Assembly (NCBI GenBank): GCA_035610835.1 | Contig: CM069457.1 | Coordinates: 43,937,319 to 44,001,318, forward strand | Reading direction: 5' to 3' | Source: Ophiura sarsii | Taxonomy: Eukaryota > Echinodermata > Ophiuroidea > Amphilepidida > Ophiuridae | DNA length: 64,000 nucleotides | Shown here: positions 1 to 11,134 of the stretch, in pieces | Layout of the letters: every line of letters starts with the position of its first letter | Numbering within the stretch: position 1 is the stretch's first letter | Notes under the pieces: model-generated | The model's database searches: none | Seen by the model: the letters and a program-made list of their open reading frames with translations, nothing else | What the model was told of the DNA's origin: nothing | Made by a program: the position numbers and the translations under genes

Positions 1-117
1 GTTGGCGTTCGAGATGTATTTAAAACGGCAGCAAAGATTGCTTTTCTGTTCGGAGATGGGAAGAAGAAGAAGAAGAAGAGCGAGAAAAAGAAGGGTGGTA
101 CAGTAAGAAAAATCTGA
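1..117 (+). CDS. Rho-type GTPase, C-terminal 38 codons (duplicate contig-end copy)
   Basis: The first 117 bases are open from base 1 and end in TGA at 115-117. They encode the end of the GTPase G domain ([17 protein letters not shown]) followed by a poly-lysine tail and the final residues TVRKI. The same sequence is present in reverse orientation as the end of exon 3 of the GTPase gene (11398-11514). This is the contig-edge copy of that exon and is not a second gene. It independently confirms the reading frame and the missing CAAX box. The rest of the exon lies beyond the window edge in this copy. Confidence 0.85.
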   Translation, partial: VGVRDVFKTAAKIAFLFGDGKKKKKKSEKKKGGTVRKI

Positions 118-380
118 TGCTGTAAGGGAAAAGCATCTGTAAATATTTCCATATGAAAGTAAAATCGGAATCTTTCTAGTTTCATTTGTAATCGCTAGGT
201 CAGTCACCAGGACATGCTTGAGGCTTGAAGGAAGGAGATTGTTGGTTTCTGAATGTAAAATAAGTTCTTGTTTTTCTTACTAATGGTTACATTATCTTTC
301 CTCAAAGAATAATGACAGTCAAATGATCACATCAATAAGTTTACATCATGATAAAAAGTTGGTCTGTGAAACCTGCTCCA
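1..380. repeat. Inverted overlap with 11135-11514
   Basis: Bases 1-380 read as the reverse complement of 11135-11514; paired positions sum to about 11515. The match stops exactly at the N gap edge on the right-hand side. It carries the GTPase terminal exon and its 3' flank. This is best explained as an unmerged contig overlap. Confidence 0.85.
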
Positions 381-426
381 TGTGTTTCTTCGTCTGTTCA
401 AATGATACTAAAAGCATATCGTTGAG

Positions 427-890
427 AGCATGTGTGGTCTAGTGGATAGCATGCTGGTCTCACAGTACAAAGGTTGGGAGTTCTAGCCCCGCTACAGCCA
501 ACGTGTTTGTGTCCTTGGGCAAGGTACTTAGTCTCAATTGCCTCGTCGACCCAAGCGAAATTGGGAAGCGGTTAGGGGATATTACAATAATCTAAGTGCT
601 GATATTGTGTGCGCCGTGTCGGTAGCCTGGTAAATGAAGCGAAGTGATTGTGACGATTTCCTAATGGCAGCAAAAATTAGGGGTTCGGAAGTCACCTATA
701 AATGGTGGTCCCGTGCATCGGAAGTGCAATACCCAAACACGTTAAAAGGATACAGACTAAGAGTAGGGGATCATCCCGGTCTGTAGCCGTTCACACATCT
801 AACGGACCCCAATGGAAATAAGCTAATATAAGCTCATTGGGTTATCCAGGGTCATAGGACCCAAATAATATCAAATCAAATCAAATCAAA
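427..890 (+). mobile_element. tRNA-derived SINE, near full length
   Basis: A tRNA-like head carries a box A match (TGGTCTAGTGGATAGC, 435-450) and a box B match (GGTTGGGAGTTCTAGCC, 472-488) at normal tRNA spacing. It is followed by a conserved body starting with GTCCTTGGGCAAGG and a tail of repeated ATCAA units ending near 890. This is the standard layout of a pol III SINE. A second, shorter copy in reverse orientation is at 35896-36031. I cannot name the family. Confidence 0.8.
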
Positions 891-1067
891 TAGTTCCGCG
901 TGTCATCTAATGTTTAAAACACTTCTGTTTTCGCTTGATATAGCCTACATGCTATGGATATAAATTAATAGGATATATAGTCCAGGTGCCCGAGGGGAGC
1001 TTATTCAGCTGATAAGGTACAGATTTGATGATCTGATTAGTTTAGTTGGGGTCCAAGAGTAATTATT

Positions 1068-1088
1068 GGGGGGGGGGGGGGGGGGGGG
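1068..1088 (+). repeat. Poly(G) tract, 21 bp
   Basis: An uninterrupted run of G in otherwise AT-rich non-coding DNA. The surrounding 891-1880 holds only short chance ORFs; I see no gene or named repeat in it. Confidence 0.9.
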
Positions 1089-1886
1089 CGACCTTATAGC
1101 ATGAGATTGCAAAAACTTGCACATTTTGGTCTTTCTAGACATAAGTGGGGGCCGCCATGTTTGTAGTCTTTGTAAATTACATGTACCTATGCAGTTTTAT
1201 ATCAACAGTATACCCGCAATCTGTGCTAGAGTCAAAGCTATATTTGTTTAGTTGATTAGAGATGTGCTACTCCCAACAGAGAGACATAATAGCTTAATTA
1301 TCTTGTTTGACTAGCTTATCTTGTTTGACCAAGGTCATATATACCTAGATTGTTCTTCAGACTGTACCCCCTCCCCCTCCATGCACACAAATCAACTTTA
1401 TTGGTTTCCTGTACTATTTCTAGACTGCGGTGTTTTGATTCTTTTTTTGGTTTGAATTATAGAAAATACATACACACTTTTCCCTGGTATTTTGGTATGA
1501 AACAGATGTTTGGTAACAAAACATGCTTCTTTCTCTTGGATCGCCCCTATTCCATTTCAATGGAATTTTTATTTTGTATTGTTGCCGGATCACATCCTGG
1601 ATGGGCCGCTATCAAAGGTCACATAGGTGTCGAATTGCAAATAATGCACATATTTCAAACTAATTGTACCTCTCAGCTGAATGAATAAACTCTGCGGGCT
1701 CCTGGACTAAAATTAGTTGCATGTGTATGTAGGGGTTTTTCTTCTTTTTTCTTAATTATTTTACGGTGTCCAACATGCAAATAATTGTATACCAAAATAT
1801 ACTTTAAAGCTAACATGTTAACACAAAATTGTATACAGAAAAAAAAAATCAATGTGACATGTTCATAAGAGACAATGAATCAAATA

Positions 1887-1950
1887 CAGACAAGACAAGA
1901 CAAGACAAGACAAGACGAAACAATACAAGACGAGACGACACAAGACCGAC
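1887..1950 (+). repeat. Degenerate (GACAA)n microsatellite
   Basis: Repeated GACAA/GACGA pentamers form an imperfect simple repeat. The 62-codon ORF running through it is low complexity and is not considered a gene. Confidence 0.85.
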
Positions 1951-2066
1951 ATGTCAGAGAGAGATGTCTATGTATGATATAAATATATATTTATGTGTTT
2001 ATGCATGTGTACGCTGATTGTTGTCGTTGCTGTAGGTCTGAATCGTGAAGGAGCCAGGAACTTCAT

Positions 2067-2165
2067 GGGGGGGGGGGGGGGGGGGGGGGTTGAGGTCAAC
2101 ACATTTCGCACGGTAACAAAATGTTGCACGGTCACAAAATTTCGCAGTCCAAAAAGCGCCACAGT
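2067..2165 (+). repeat. Poly(G) followed by an 18-bp-type repeat (TTTCGCACGGTCACAAAA)
   Basis: A 23-bp G run (2067-2089) is followed by imperfect copies of TTTCGCACGGTCACAAAA. The same two-part module, longer and cleaner, is found inside the hAT element at 49492-49904. The shared module suggests that 2040-2180 is a remnant of the same or a related non-autonomous transposon. Confidence 0.65.
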
Positions 2166-2388
2166 AAACAAATAATGGCCAATCATCAGTGTTTTAATCA
2201 GTTTTTACAAAACAAATGTCATTTTTTTTCGAAACCAAGCGAAAATGGCCATTTTTAGATGGTTAAAACCCATGTAAGCCCTATCTCCGAAGATTGGGGC
2301 GGGGGCACAAAATATTCTGTCAGGGGGGGGGGGGGGGCTTCTGCCCCCCCCCCCCTCCGCCACTGTATACGGCGCATAACGCTGGCGC

Positions 2389-3080
2389 ATGGCGTACTCA
2401 CCGCACGGGATTGGATGGAATATTTTGGGGTTATTCGATACCAACGGGTAAAAGTTGACAAGTGTGGGTAATTAAAGTTTCAATTTTGATTATAAATGTA
2501 TAAAGTATGACTTTTAAGAATGAGAATAAAGATATTGTTTTTATACCGTACCCGTGTTATATTGTCTGACAAAAATTGGGCGATAGTTTTATATTAAGTG
2601 GAACAGGTTACAACGACGCCATTTTCAAATGTATACGTAACCAGTCCTGTTTGTGCCACTATTATTTAAAATTCTTAAACAGCTAAGAAAGTTTAAGCAA
2701 TCTCATTGGTTCTCAGAGAAATCGGCGACATCTAGATGAGACAACTTAACACAGGGAGGTGGGGCTTACGTTTTAACAGTGCGCCCGATCTTCACAATGC
2801 GTGGTTTGTTCCATAACGCGCACTTCTGCAGTGCGTCTTTAGCGCTTTTCATGCGTTTATGCCGGCGCCACGACGCTTACGCATGGTTTACTCATCGCAT
2901 GTGATTGAATGGAATTTTTGTGGGTTATTCGATCCTAGCAGGGGTAAAAGTTGTCAAATGTGGACAATAAAATGTACTTATTTCTTTGATATGTCTAAAG
3001 TATGATTGTTTAAGAATGAGAATAAAGGAATTGTTTTTAGACCGTACCCGTGTTATATTGTCTGACATAAATGCGTTGAA
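2389..3080 (+). repeat. About 200-bp repeat present twice, 490 bp apart
   Basis: The stretch from 2389 to about 2590 recurs, diverged, at about 2880-3080. Both copies pass from a CGCATGG...TACTCA segment through GGGTTATTCGAT to GAGAATAAAG and GTACCCGTGTTATATTGTC. The spacing suggests a tandem duplication or an element with repeated subterminal sequence. No coding content is seen. Confidence 0.6.
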
Positions 3081-3177
3081 CTGCGGCGTCGTTGTTCTAC
3101 TTAAAATAATACTATCGTCCGCATTTATGTCAGAGAATATAACACGGGTACGGTCTAAAAACAATACCTTTATTCTC
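3018..3177. repeat. Foldback (inverted repeat) of 160 bp
   Basis: The two arms begin GAGAATAAAGG and end CCTTTATTCTC. They contain complementary copies of ACCGTACCCGTGTTATAT and TGACATAAATGCG. The arms are about 58 bp around a 45-bp centre. The sequence could form a long hairpin and looks like a small foldback element. Confidence 0.75.
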
Positions 3178-3589
3178 TAATTATAATTTGAGTAATATTA
3201 TAAACGTTGACAATTATATGAATACGTGTAAAGATATCCACATACTGTCGTGATTGATGATATACTATGTGGGCATACATAGCAAAAAAAAATGTATATA
3301 ATAAAAGTAATGAAAATGTAAATGATGAAAGTATTTGACATAGGCCTATTCTATTACAATTGTAGTGTATACAAAGTGTCAATGGCATAAACAAATAGCC
3401 AACTAAATCGATGAGTATACTCCGTAATGCTCCAACTCTCTTATACGTAAGAGATGTGTTGGAGGCTGCGCCCTCAATTATGATAAAAACTGAGATTAGT
3501 ATATTTGTATAATTGTATTACATGTATGAACTTACACCTATAAGGATTAAGAAAAATCAGCTCTCTTTGTACAAGTAAACGTCGATTCA

Positions 3590-3620
3590 AAAATGCTCGT
3601 ACATCCGGGACGAGCATTTT
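3590..3620. repeat. Perfect 11-bp-arm hairpin
   Basis: AAAATGCTCGT and its exact complement ACGAGCATTTT are separated by a 9-base loop. It sits in non-coding DNA. The partner copy is near 61776-61806. Confidence 0.7.
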
Positions 3621-3900
3621 ACGTCCGACAGTACCCCACTGCAGTACGCGTGATACATAACGCGAACCATATTTGCATAGAGGGCGATTTACAACAAATA
3701 GCGATGATATTGTTTTAATCAAGTTTTGCTGTGTTTTGTTAGTAGAAACAACAATAACGGCAATGTTTAATGTTCATCTTGAATTCTGAAGTAAATTTTT
3801 AAACATTTAAATTTTTCAACACCACTTAATGTCCCTTTAAATGACATAATAATACAATGGCTCCCCCGCGATCATTATGCCATAGAAACACATAGGTCGG

Positions 3901-3984
3901 AGCTAATGTGACACTCGTAGCGGTGGCCAGCTAATGTGACACTCGTAGCGGTGGCCAGCTAATGTGACACTCGTAGCGATTGCC
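3901..3984 (+). repeat. 28-bp tandem repeat, three copies
   Basis: AGCTAATGTGACACTCGTAG with its 8-base extension starts at 3901, 3929 and 3957, an exact 28-bp period. The third copy diverges at its end. The mirror copy lies at about 61411-61495. Confidence 0.85.
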
Positions 3985-4324
3985 AGCGGTAGTGCTACCG
4001 CTCATCAGCGTTCGAGCGTTGTTGAGTATGCTCAGCACACGAACCTCTCAAACGACGTGATACTGTAGTCACTTCACGCATCTCTTAGTAATTTTAAATT
4101 TGTGACAAATAGCAACTGCCCTCTGTTGTTCTTTTATCGCCTAAAAGTTTTGAGAAAAAAAATCGTGCCAGAAAGAAATCCTGGTTACGGGCCTGATCTA
4201 TTCTACACTATAATAATACTGACGAACGAAGTCACTCTCGCGCACTGTTTAGGACCTATTCGAATCATTGCTCGTATTTAAAACTATGATAATGTCAACA
4301 GTATCATTTGTGTGACGATATCTC

Positions 4325-4818
4325 CGAGGGACATTCAATAAATACCTGCAACCATTAAAAATCTCTGAACCGTGACACGTGTCAGTAAAATAAACTCATG
4401 ATACTTAAACTGTAAGTCTTACTCTTTTCTCACAGAATTTTTCGAACAAGTAGGTCATTTTTATCATTACATTTCAGCACTGTGAATACCGTGATCTCAG
4501 GGCACTGGTTAGGGAATTAAATGTCACAATGCCGGGAAATTTGAAAGACAAGTTTATGGTATGCATTAAGACACATGCGTAAAACAGTGTTAATATTGGC
4601 GCTTGATTTATAATGGTGATTCTTGTCAATTTACTGTGCCCAGAGAGACCATGATGTTTAAAGTACTGACATTACATGATAAAAATGTCCCACATGTTTG
4701 AAATTCTCCGTGAGAAAGGAGTACGACTTACAGTTTAAGTATCATAAGTTTTTTTTATTGACACCTGTCACGGATCAGAGATTTTCAATGATTGCAGGTA
4801 TGTATTGAATGCCCCTCG
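4325..4818. mobile_element. Mariner-type MITE with long terminal inverted repeats
   Basis: The left end starts CGAGGGACATTCAATAAATA and the right end finishes with the complement of CGAGGGGCATTCAATACATA. Inverted similarity continues inward for over 100 bp through CACGTGTCA and the ACTTAAACTGTAAGT block. The right end abuts TA. No transposase remains in 494 bp. The CGAGGG ends match the other mariner-like MITEs in the window. The copy in the right arm is 60583-61076. Confidence 0.75.
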
Positions 4819-5068
4819 TATATTGTATGAAGGCTGATTAATAAAGACTGAATACAAATTCCCTTTAAAAGGGATAAACCATGCTCAACATGATTCCATT
4901 TATAAAGATAAAACACAAAATAAATGGAAGGCACCGATTTTAATCATTAAATTGCTCTTTAGGTTGGTAAAACTTGCAGGATAAATACCTATAACTTATT
5001 TTCACGGTGTCATTACTCGGTGCGGAAAAAAGGTTATAGGCCTAAATGATGCATTGGCCTACATTATA

Positions 5069-5597
5069 CGAGGGGGTATCAACAAGTTTTAGAAATCACC
5101 CAGAAGTGAAAGAGCCAGAACTTCATTTTGATATGTGATCCTTCAGACATCTTTACAAAGTCCATGTGCAAAGTTACACATTTCTCCTACTATTTATTAC
5201 CTGTCCACAGACCGCCATTGTAGAAATTCTCAGATTGACCGCCATTGAATGATTCTCAGATATCCTCATATTGTCTGTGTACACCCAATGTTACCCATAA
5301 GATTATTGTCACCAAGCTTGTTTGCGATGACCTTTGACCCCTTTCTGGCAAAACTTTAAAATATTTATTGCTGTTTTTGGAATAACACAATCTGAGGCAA
5401 TCTGAGAATCAATCAATGGCGGTCAATCTGAGGATCTATACAATGGCGGTCTTTGGACAGGTAATAAATAGTGGGAGAAATGTGTAACTTTGCACAGGGA
5501 CTTTGTTAAGATGCCTGAAGGAAGGATCACATATCAACATGAAGTTTCTGGCTCCTTCACTTCCGGGTGATTTCTAAAACTGTTTGATACCTCCTCG
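5069..5597. mobile_element. Mariner-type foldback MITE
   Basis: Ends CGAGGGGGTATCAACAAG and CTGTTTGATACCTCCTCG are flanked by TA on both sides (5067-5068 and 5598-5599). The inverted repeats extend about 200 bp inward, including ACCGCCATTG blocks near 5210-5250 and their complements near 5415-5455. It is 529 bp with no coding sequence. The TA target and CGAGGG termini place it with mariner-derived MITEs. The right-arm copy is 59804-60332. Confidence 0.8.
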
Positions 5598-6222
5598 TAT
5601 TTAGCTTGATTTCCAGATTAATTCAATTCCGACCGTGCTTTGGATGTTTAATTCCATATCTACAACTGAGACAACGCTATTTGAGGTTAAAGTGTATCCC
5701 TGGTATGCCTTGTCAAAGACAAGTCAAAAGAAGTTTTAATTGCAATCAAAACTACATACACCCAGCTATTCCAAAATTGAAATGAAACAAAAACCTTTTT
5801 TTATTATTATGCCAAGCACACAAAATTGTCATTACTGATAATTGATGTTCTTATTGCTCTTTCAAAACTTATTTCATGATGTCAATTTTTGCATTGAAAT
5901 TGTTGAACCAAAATAATAACAATCCATACTGTGAATGTGTACTTTCTCTATAACTTATTGCTGATAATAGTGACATAAACCAGCCTCTCCATAATATAAT
6001 CTAAATTCAGTTACACATAGTAGATTGGGCTTTTCTTTTCTTTTCTGGAAAACCGACTGCCCTGTTCAGTGTGGAAAAAGAGCAATCTTTTTCGCATTTT
6101 GGTTATGAGCCAAGACAGTATACCGTAATATATCGTTCAAGTTTGACCAGATAACCATTTAAATCTTAATATTCGGATATTTTTTAACATTACTTATTTG
6201 GTGAAAAAGGTAGGCCATCTAT

Positions 6223-6377
6223 TTAGCAAGTATCAGGGTTAACAATCTCTTTTGGTGAGCAATGCCACAATTGTTGCTTTATACAGAACTTAGAGTTCTT
6301 ATTAAAAGGATTCCAAGTGTCTCCTAGAAATTGTTTCATATACCTGACTCTTGCTTGACTAGTCTGGTGGTTATCTA
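6223..6377 (-). CDS. Orphan terminal-exon candidate (inverted copy of 59024-59178)
   Basis: This is the left-arm copy of the exon-like ORF described at 59024-59178. It has the same frame, the same acceptor-like TTTTGTAG and the same stop. It is unlikely to be a separate gene because the whole arm is duplicated. Confidence 0.25.
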
Positions 6378-6720
6378 CTACAAAATACAATGAAAACTTT
6401 AACAGTGACAATATTTAAAAAAACACCATACAAGACATTTTTGTGGCAAAGGCATAAGCTAGGGACCCGTTCAAGGATGCCTTACAATATTCCACTATGC
6501 CAACACACTCTTTCAAAGACTACAATGATTTGCCTGGCATATTTCTTGTAATCTCAATGATAAAACCATATAATGAACTTCCGTAAATTATATTACAAAG
6601 CACACAATTGAATATGAACTAACAATACACTACCAGAGCAGTGATTCAATACTGTCTCTTCACTATCGCTGTCCCTCTCTCGCTCCTTTCAATCCATTAC
6701 ATTTTACTACGCATTTACAT

Positions 6721-7566
6721 CGTCGCTGTTCTGACATACCGGCACATGTGCTATTTTGGGCAAAATGAGTTAAGTTGCATTTTATGATCTACAAGTGAAA
6801 CTCTTTATTCTCCAAAAAATTGAGACAAAAAGGTAATTAATTAATTAGATACCGCACTAATTAGTGTCATATGCCAGGGTTTTAACATAATACCGGCATG
6901 AAAACCTCATTTTGTATTCTGACATACCGGCACATCACGATATTCTGCCATAGACCACCATGTAACTACATACCGGCATACCACTGGCATATCGCTGTAG
7001 GACTGTCTGACATACCGGCACATGACTTTATGACATAATTACTCCTAATTAATAATTGCAATTTGTTGTTGTAACATGCTCATAACAAACATGTGAAACC
7101 CAATTCCAGAACATATCCAACGTCAAACTACAACGACTACTAGACAATATCACCCAAAGAAATTCCGATTAGTCAAAGCATCCAAAAATGTGTATAAATA
7201 CAGCTTTTTTTGCAAATACCATATCAGATTGGAACAACCTCCCTTCATCCGTCTTAGATTCAAAAACCATTGAAAGTTTCCAAACCGGTGTAAATAAGCA
7301 TGTAACGTAGATTAAGTTCATTTGGTCTGTCTCATCATTCGCCATTTTGTTTTTCTCAATTAGATGTTGCTTTAAACAATTTTATTGAGTATTGATTTAG
7401 ATTTAGATTTATAACATAAGTATATATCTATTAGTGTTCTTTGACAAAGATAGTGACATTTGATGTAAATGCTCTTTAACAAGTCTTTAAAAATTGGAAA
7501 ATTTTCAAACACGATTTTCTCAAAACGCTGTTTTTCGTGATGTGCCGGTATGTCAGAACAGCGACG
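6721..7566. mobile_element. Non-autonomous element with CGTCGCTGTTCTGACATA inverted ends
   Basis: The ends CGTCGCTGTTCTGACATACC (6721) and its exact complement (ending at 7566) are flanked by ACAT on each side, a possible 4-bp target duplication. The subterminal motif CTGACATACCGGCACAT recurs in direct orientation near 6918 and 7007, so it acts as a repeated internal motif. The element has captured or been invaded by a LINE 3' end (7110-7311). The superfamily is not recognised. The mirror copy is 57835-58680. Confidence 0.65.
7110..7311 (+). pseudogene. LINE ORF2 C-terminal remnant
   Basis: After one frame change the sequence reads NTISDWNNLPSSV followed by LDSKTIESFQTGV and a stop at 7309-7311. 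This resembles the conserved C-terminal motif of CR1/L2-type LINE proteins (…R.I..WN.LP..V…S...FK). Only about 65 codons remain. It is followed by an AT-rich 3' segment with repeated ATTTAG. It is a dead 5'-truncated copy inside the element at 6721-7566. Confidence 0.6.
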
Positions 7567-7699
7567 ACATGAAAGTGCAGTTTTACAGTTCGGAAAACTT
7601 TCTTGTGTACTCTGGCAAACACAGCTATAGTTTGATCAGTTTCAAATTGGCGAAGCCGCCTTACAGCAGCGAATGAATACAAAAGGACGCGGGTGCGTA

Positions 7700-7860
7700 T
7701 GAAGAGTGCACTACACTAAATAGGGTATCTTCTACTTTTAAGAGGTGTTTAAAACTATAATCGAAAAGTATGCATGACAACATCCTAAATTTAAAAGACT
7801 TCACAGTAAGAACAATTGCGTAAATGCCTAGGATTTTTGATTAAATTGTGATTAAAGGGT
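7700..7860 (-). repeat. Dispersed repeat (also 47450-47640 and 57541-57701)
   Basis: On the minus strand this reads from TTAATCAAAAATC and AGGCATTTACG to CCCTATTTAGTGTAGTGCAC. The same order of blocks occurs on the plus strand at 47450-47640 with clear divergence, so this is an old interspersed family. No coding potential is seen and the termini are not defined. Confidence 0.6.
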
Positions 7861-8355
7861 GTTAATAAGGTGACGGTCAGTTACAAATCATTGGTCAGCG
7901 CGATGCCATTGAATTAACGTGTTCCATTCTGGAGGGCTGTCCATACCGTTGACTCTATTGAAGTGGTTGGAATTGTCGACGACGTGCCATATGCTCCCAC
8001 TCTCCTTCTTGTTGGCGTCATATTGATGTTCACTGGTTCTCTTTTTTCAAAATTCTGCCAATTTTTCATCTATATGGACATGGTCTCGTGTCCTACAAGG
8101 ATTTGAATGGACGACTCAAGATAGGAATTGGGTCCCTACACTTAAAAAAACAAATCCCAAAATAAACGCTGTGTAAAAGGTTGATTACAAGTTTTAAACA
8201 AGGTTGTTGTTCATTCTGCTTGAAAACGTTTTAACAATGTACACGGTTGTCTAAAGCAGTTCACTTGAACAATTGTTAAAGCGTTTTTTTGCAGTTTAGT
8301 CTCTGAAGAGTATCTTTGGCAATACAGAACAGGCGCGGGTCCATGATTTGTTTTA

Positions 8356-8376
8356 GGGGGGAGGGGGGGGGGGGGG
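8356..8376 (+). repeat. Poly(G) tract with length variation between arms
   Basis: A G-rich run (interrupted by one A at its left) corresponds to the C-run near 57029-57046. The two arms differ here by 3 bases, the main indel between them in this stretch. The surrounding 7861-8560 holds no recognised gene. Confidence 0.7.
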
Positions 8377-8563
8377 TGGTTATTCACTCTGTTTAAACCA
8401 CTTTTTAAGAATGTAACGAGCTGTTCAGCTGAGTACTCGAACAACACAGTCCAGTTGTTCTTAAAAGATCTTTTGAAAGAGTTTTTGCAGTGTAGTCTCT
8501 GGATCTGTAAAATACCTTCGGCAATACAGGATGCTATATTGCACTCGTCCTCTTTGATATAGG

Positions 8564-8778
8564 CTATGGATCACGTTTAAAAAGTCTCAGTACACCTTCC
8601 GAATGTAGTTTTTTCCACAATGCTCTCTCGTTGTGTATATCGTGAGACGCAGTCGATGCATTGGTGTGTGTTATAAATGTTGTATCGTAATAATGCATGG
8701 TAAATCTAGAGTCGTAACCGAATCCATATATTGTTACTTCGTCGCAGATATGCATCGCTGTAAACACCACTATTGCTC
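8564..8778 (-). CDS. ST6GALNAC: Sialyltransferase last exon (inverted duplicate of 56626-56840)
   Basis: This is the reverse-oriented copy of the final exon of the sialyltransferase gene. It contains the end of motif S ([11 protein letters not shown]), the VS-region His of HYYDT and the C-terminus ending KRDP before the stop. The upstream exons are not present on this contig in the correct orientation. It should be read as the same exon as 56626-56840 seen through the contig overlap, and not as a paralogue. Confidence 0.85.
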
Positions 8779-8969
8779 CTGAAACCGAACAAAACACACT
8801 GTTATTCTAGATAGGTAAGAGGGGATTTTTATTCCTCTGAGGCAGCTTAATTAATCAGAACCCATTTTAAATTAACGGGCGTAATAGGGGGCCGGGTGGG
8901 GTGGGTGATGGGGCACTGATGCCCCTACATGAAATGACAAACTCTATGTTTAATATACAAACAATAGTC

Positions 8970-10992
8970 GGTTATGCCCACTGCATCCGAGAAATACACA
9001 AGGTTCATTACAGCCACTCAAGAAGCTGCAGAAGAAGTCATTCCTGTGAGGAAGAAAGAGAAAAGAAGCTACTTCTCAAAAGACGCACAGGTTACCAGGC
9101 GAGAACAAAAATTGATGAAGCTTACGCAATATCAACTAGACACTAACGATGAGGACAATAGAAGAGATTATAAGGATGCTAAGAAGAGCCTAGGAGAGGC
9201 TTATGATCAAGTGAAAGAGAAAGACCTTACCAATAAGCTAAGAGAGGTAGAAAATGCCCACATAAACAGCAAGCCTGGTAAGAGTTGGAAACTGATAAAC
9301 CAAATATCAGGAAGATTGACAACAAGAAAAGGGGCAAATCAAAGGATCCACGCAAAAGGAGAGATTAAATAACTGGTACACTCACTTCAAAAACCTACTT
9401 GGGAGCCCACCACATATAAGAAACGAGGATGAGGAAATTGCTCCAATACTATCAAATCTCAACATTAAAGTAGGAACCTTTGGCTTGGAGGAATATGAGA
9501 AGGCTAAGAAGGCACTAGTAGAGGGGAAAGATGTGGGGAAGATGGTATTACACCTGAAATGCTCAAAAGATGTGATTTGGATAACATCATTCTTGACTTC
9601 TGCAATGATGCCTTGTTGAACGGGAAAAAGCCAGAACAGTGGACTATTCTCAACATAGTACCAATACCGAAATCAGGTGATCTCAGCTTGGGGGCAACTA
9701 CCGTGGAATAAGCCTGAGTTCAATTGTTGCCAAGCTATACAACAAGATGATACTCAACAGAATTAGACCGGAGCTCGACGTCCACCTAAGAGCTAATCAA
9801 AATGGCTTCAGAGTAGGACGTACCACTGTAGGTCATATACTTGCCCTCCGAAGAATTATTGAAGGAATAAGATCAAATAACCTACCAGCCATCATAACCT
9901 TTATCGACTTCAAAAAAGCGTTTGACACAATACACAGGGGACGCATGCTGCAAATATTGAAAGCCTATGGTGTACCCGATCAGCTTACAAATGCGATAGC
10001 AGATATATACAAAGACACCAAGGCAAAGGTTATCACCAGATGGAGAAACAGAAGTGTTTGAGATACTGGCTGGAGTACTACAAGGAGACACCTTGGCTCA
10101 ATATCTTTTTGTCATTGTTCTTGACTATGCCCTAACAGAGGCCATAGATGGCAGAGAAGAAGAGCTAGGATTCCACCTAACAAAAAGAAGCAGCAGAAGA
10201 TTAGGACCAACCGTATTAACCGACTTAGACTTTGCTGACGACATTGCACTGTTGTCCGAGGAAATGTCTCAAGCGCAATCACTCAACTCAACAGAGTGGA
10301 GACTTCAGTGGGCAGAGTTAGGCTCAAAATGAACGCTGCAAAGACGACGTACATGTCCTTCAACCAGACGCAAGTACCTGTAATCACCACAGGCGAAGGC
10401 ATGCGCCTTGATAAAGTGGAGGACTTCAAATACCTTGGAGCCTGGATGAACAGCACTGAAAAGGACATCAAAACACGCAAAGCAGCTGCATGGAGAGCTT
10501 GCGGCAAACTTAGTCAGTTATGGAAGGCTAAATCACTATCCAGAAAGCTCAACGAAAGACTGTTCATAGCTACAGTAGAATCAGTCCTCCTTTATGGATG
10601 TGAGGCATGGACAGTCACCCCAAAGCTTGGTAAACAACTGGATGCTAAGATCTGTGTTCAACATCAAATGGGAGTCAGCATGTGATAAATAAAGACCTGT
10701 ATGGGGACATTCCAAAAGTCTCGGACAAGATCAGAGAACGCAGAGCAAGATTTGCTGGACACTGCTTCAGGGGGAGCTTGTACACAAACTCATACATTGG
10801 ATACCAAAGCACGGAGTAAGAAAGCGTGGTAGACCAGCCCTGACCTACATTGACATACTAAAAAGTGATACAGGACTGCAGGTGGAAGAAATCAAGACAG
10901 CTATGTTGGGAAGGAAGATCTGGAGAGGCATTGTGGTTCGGAAAAATCATCCGCCCTAAGTAAGTAAAAGTAAGTAAAAGTAAGTAAGTAAT
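8970..10992 (+). mobile_element. RTE-like non-LTR retrotransposon, 5'-truncated and frameshifted
   Basis: The element starts within the linker upstream of the reverse transcriptase (about 8974-9372), so the endonuclease is missing. RT blocks follow in order: [25 protein letters not shown] (motif A), [13 protein letters not shown] (motif B), [12 protein letters not shown] (motif C with FADD), YLGAWM, then the thumb/connection region with LLYGCEAWT. At least three frame breaks (about 9372, 10060, 10330) make it inactive. The 3' end is a short tandem tail of TAAG units (10957-10992), as in RTE elements. The clade call rests on the GVLQGDTL motif and the tail. It is duplicated at 54412-56434. Confidence 0.8.
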
Positions 10993-11034
10993 GAGCTAAT
11001 TTGCACCATTTATTTATTTAAACCTATTAATTTA

Positions 11035-11134
11035 NNNNNNNNNNNNNNNNNNNNNNNNNNNNNNNNNNNNNNNNNNNNNNNNNNNNNNNNNNNNNNNNNN
11101 NNNNNNNNNNNNNNNNNNNNNNNNNNNNNNNNNN
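11035..11134. other. Assembly gap of 100 N between contigs C1 and C2
   Basis: Exactly 100 N, a conventional placeholder for unknown length. Sequence on both sides is duplicated elsewhere in the window in reverse orientation, which argues that the join is wrong. Confidence 0.98.

Larger units (their letters stand above)
2389..11034. repeat. Left arm of an 8.6-kb inverted duplication (partner 54370-63007)
   Basis: Every feature of this arm recurs in reverse order and opposite strand at 54370-63007. Paired coordinates sum to 65396-65404, the small drift reflecting a few indels such as the length of the C/G tract near 8356. Differences are rare, for example one Arg/Lys codon difference near 9098. 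Both ends of the match fall on contig ends next to N gaps (11035 and 63008). The arm is most likely an unmerged overlap or a second haplotype in the wrong orientation. A genuine palindromic duplication is less likely. Confidence 0.9.

Noticed and set aside
2259..2471. Overlapping ORFs on both strands around the G and C runs (also 49591-49839)
   Set aside because: They are products of homopolymer and short-repeat translation (poly-Gly/poly-Pro) with no other support.
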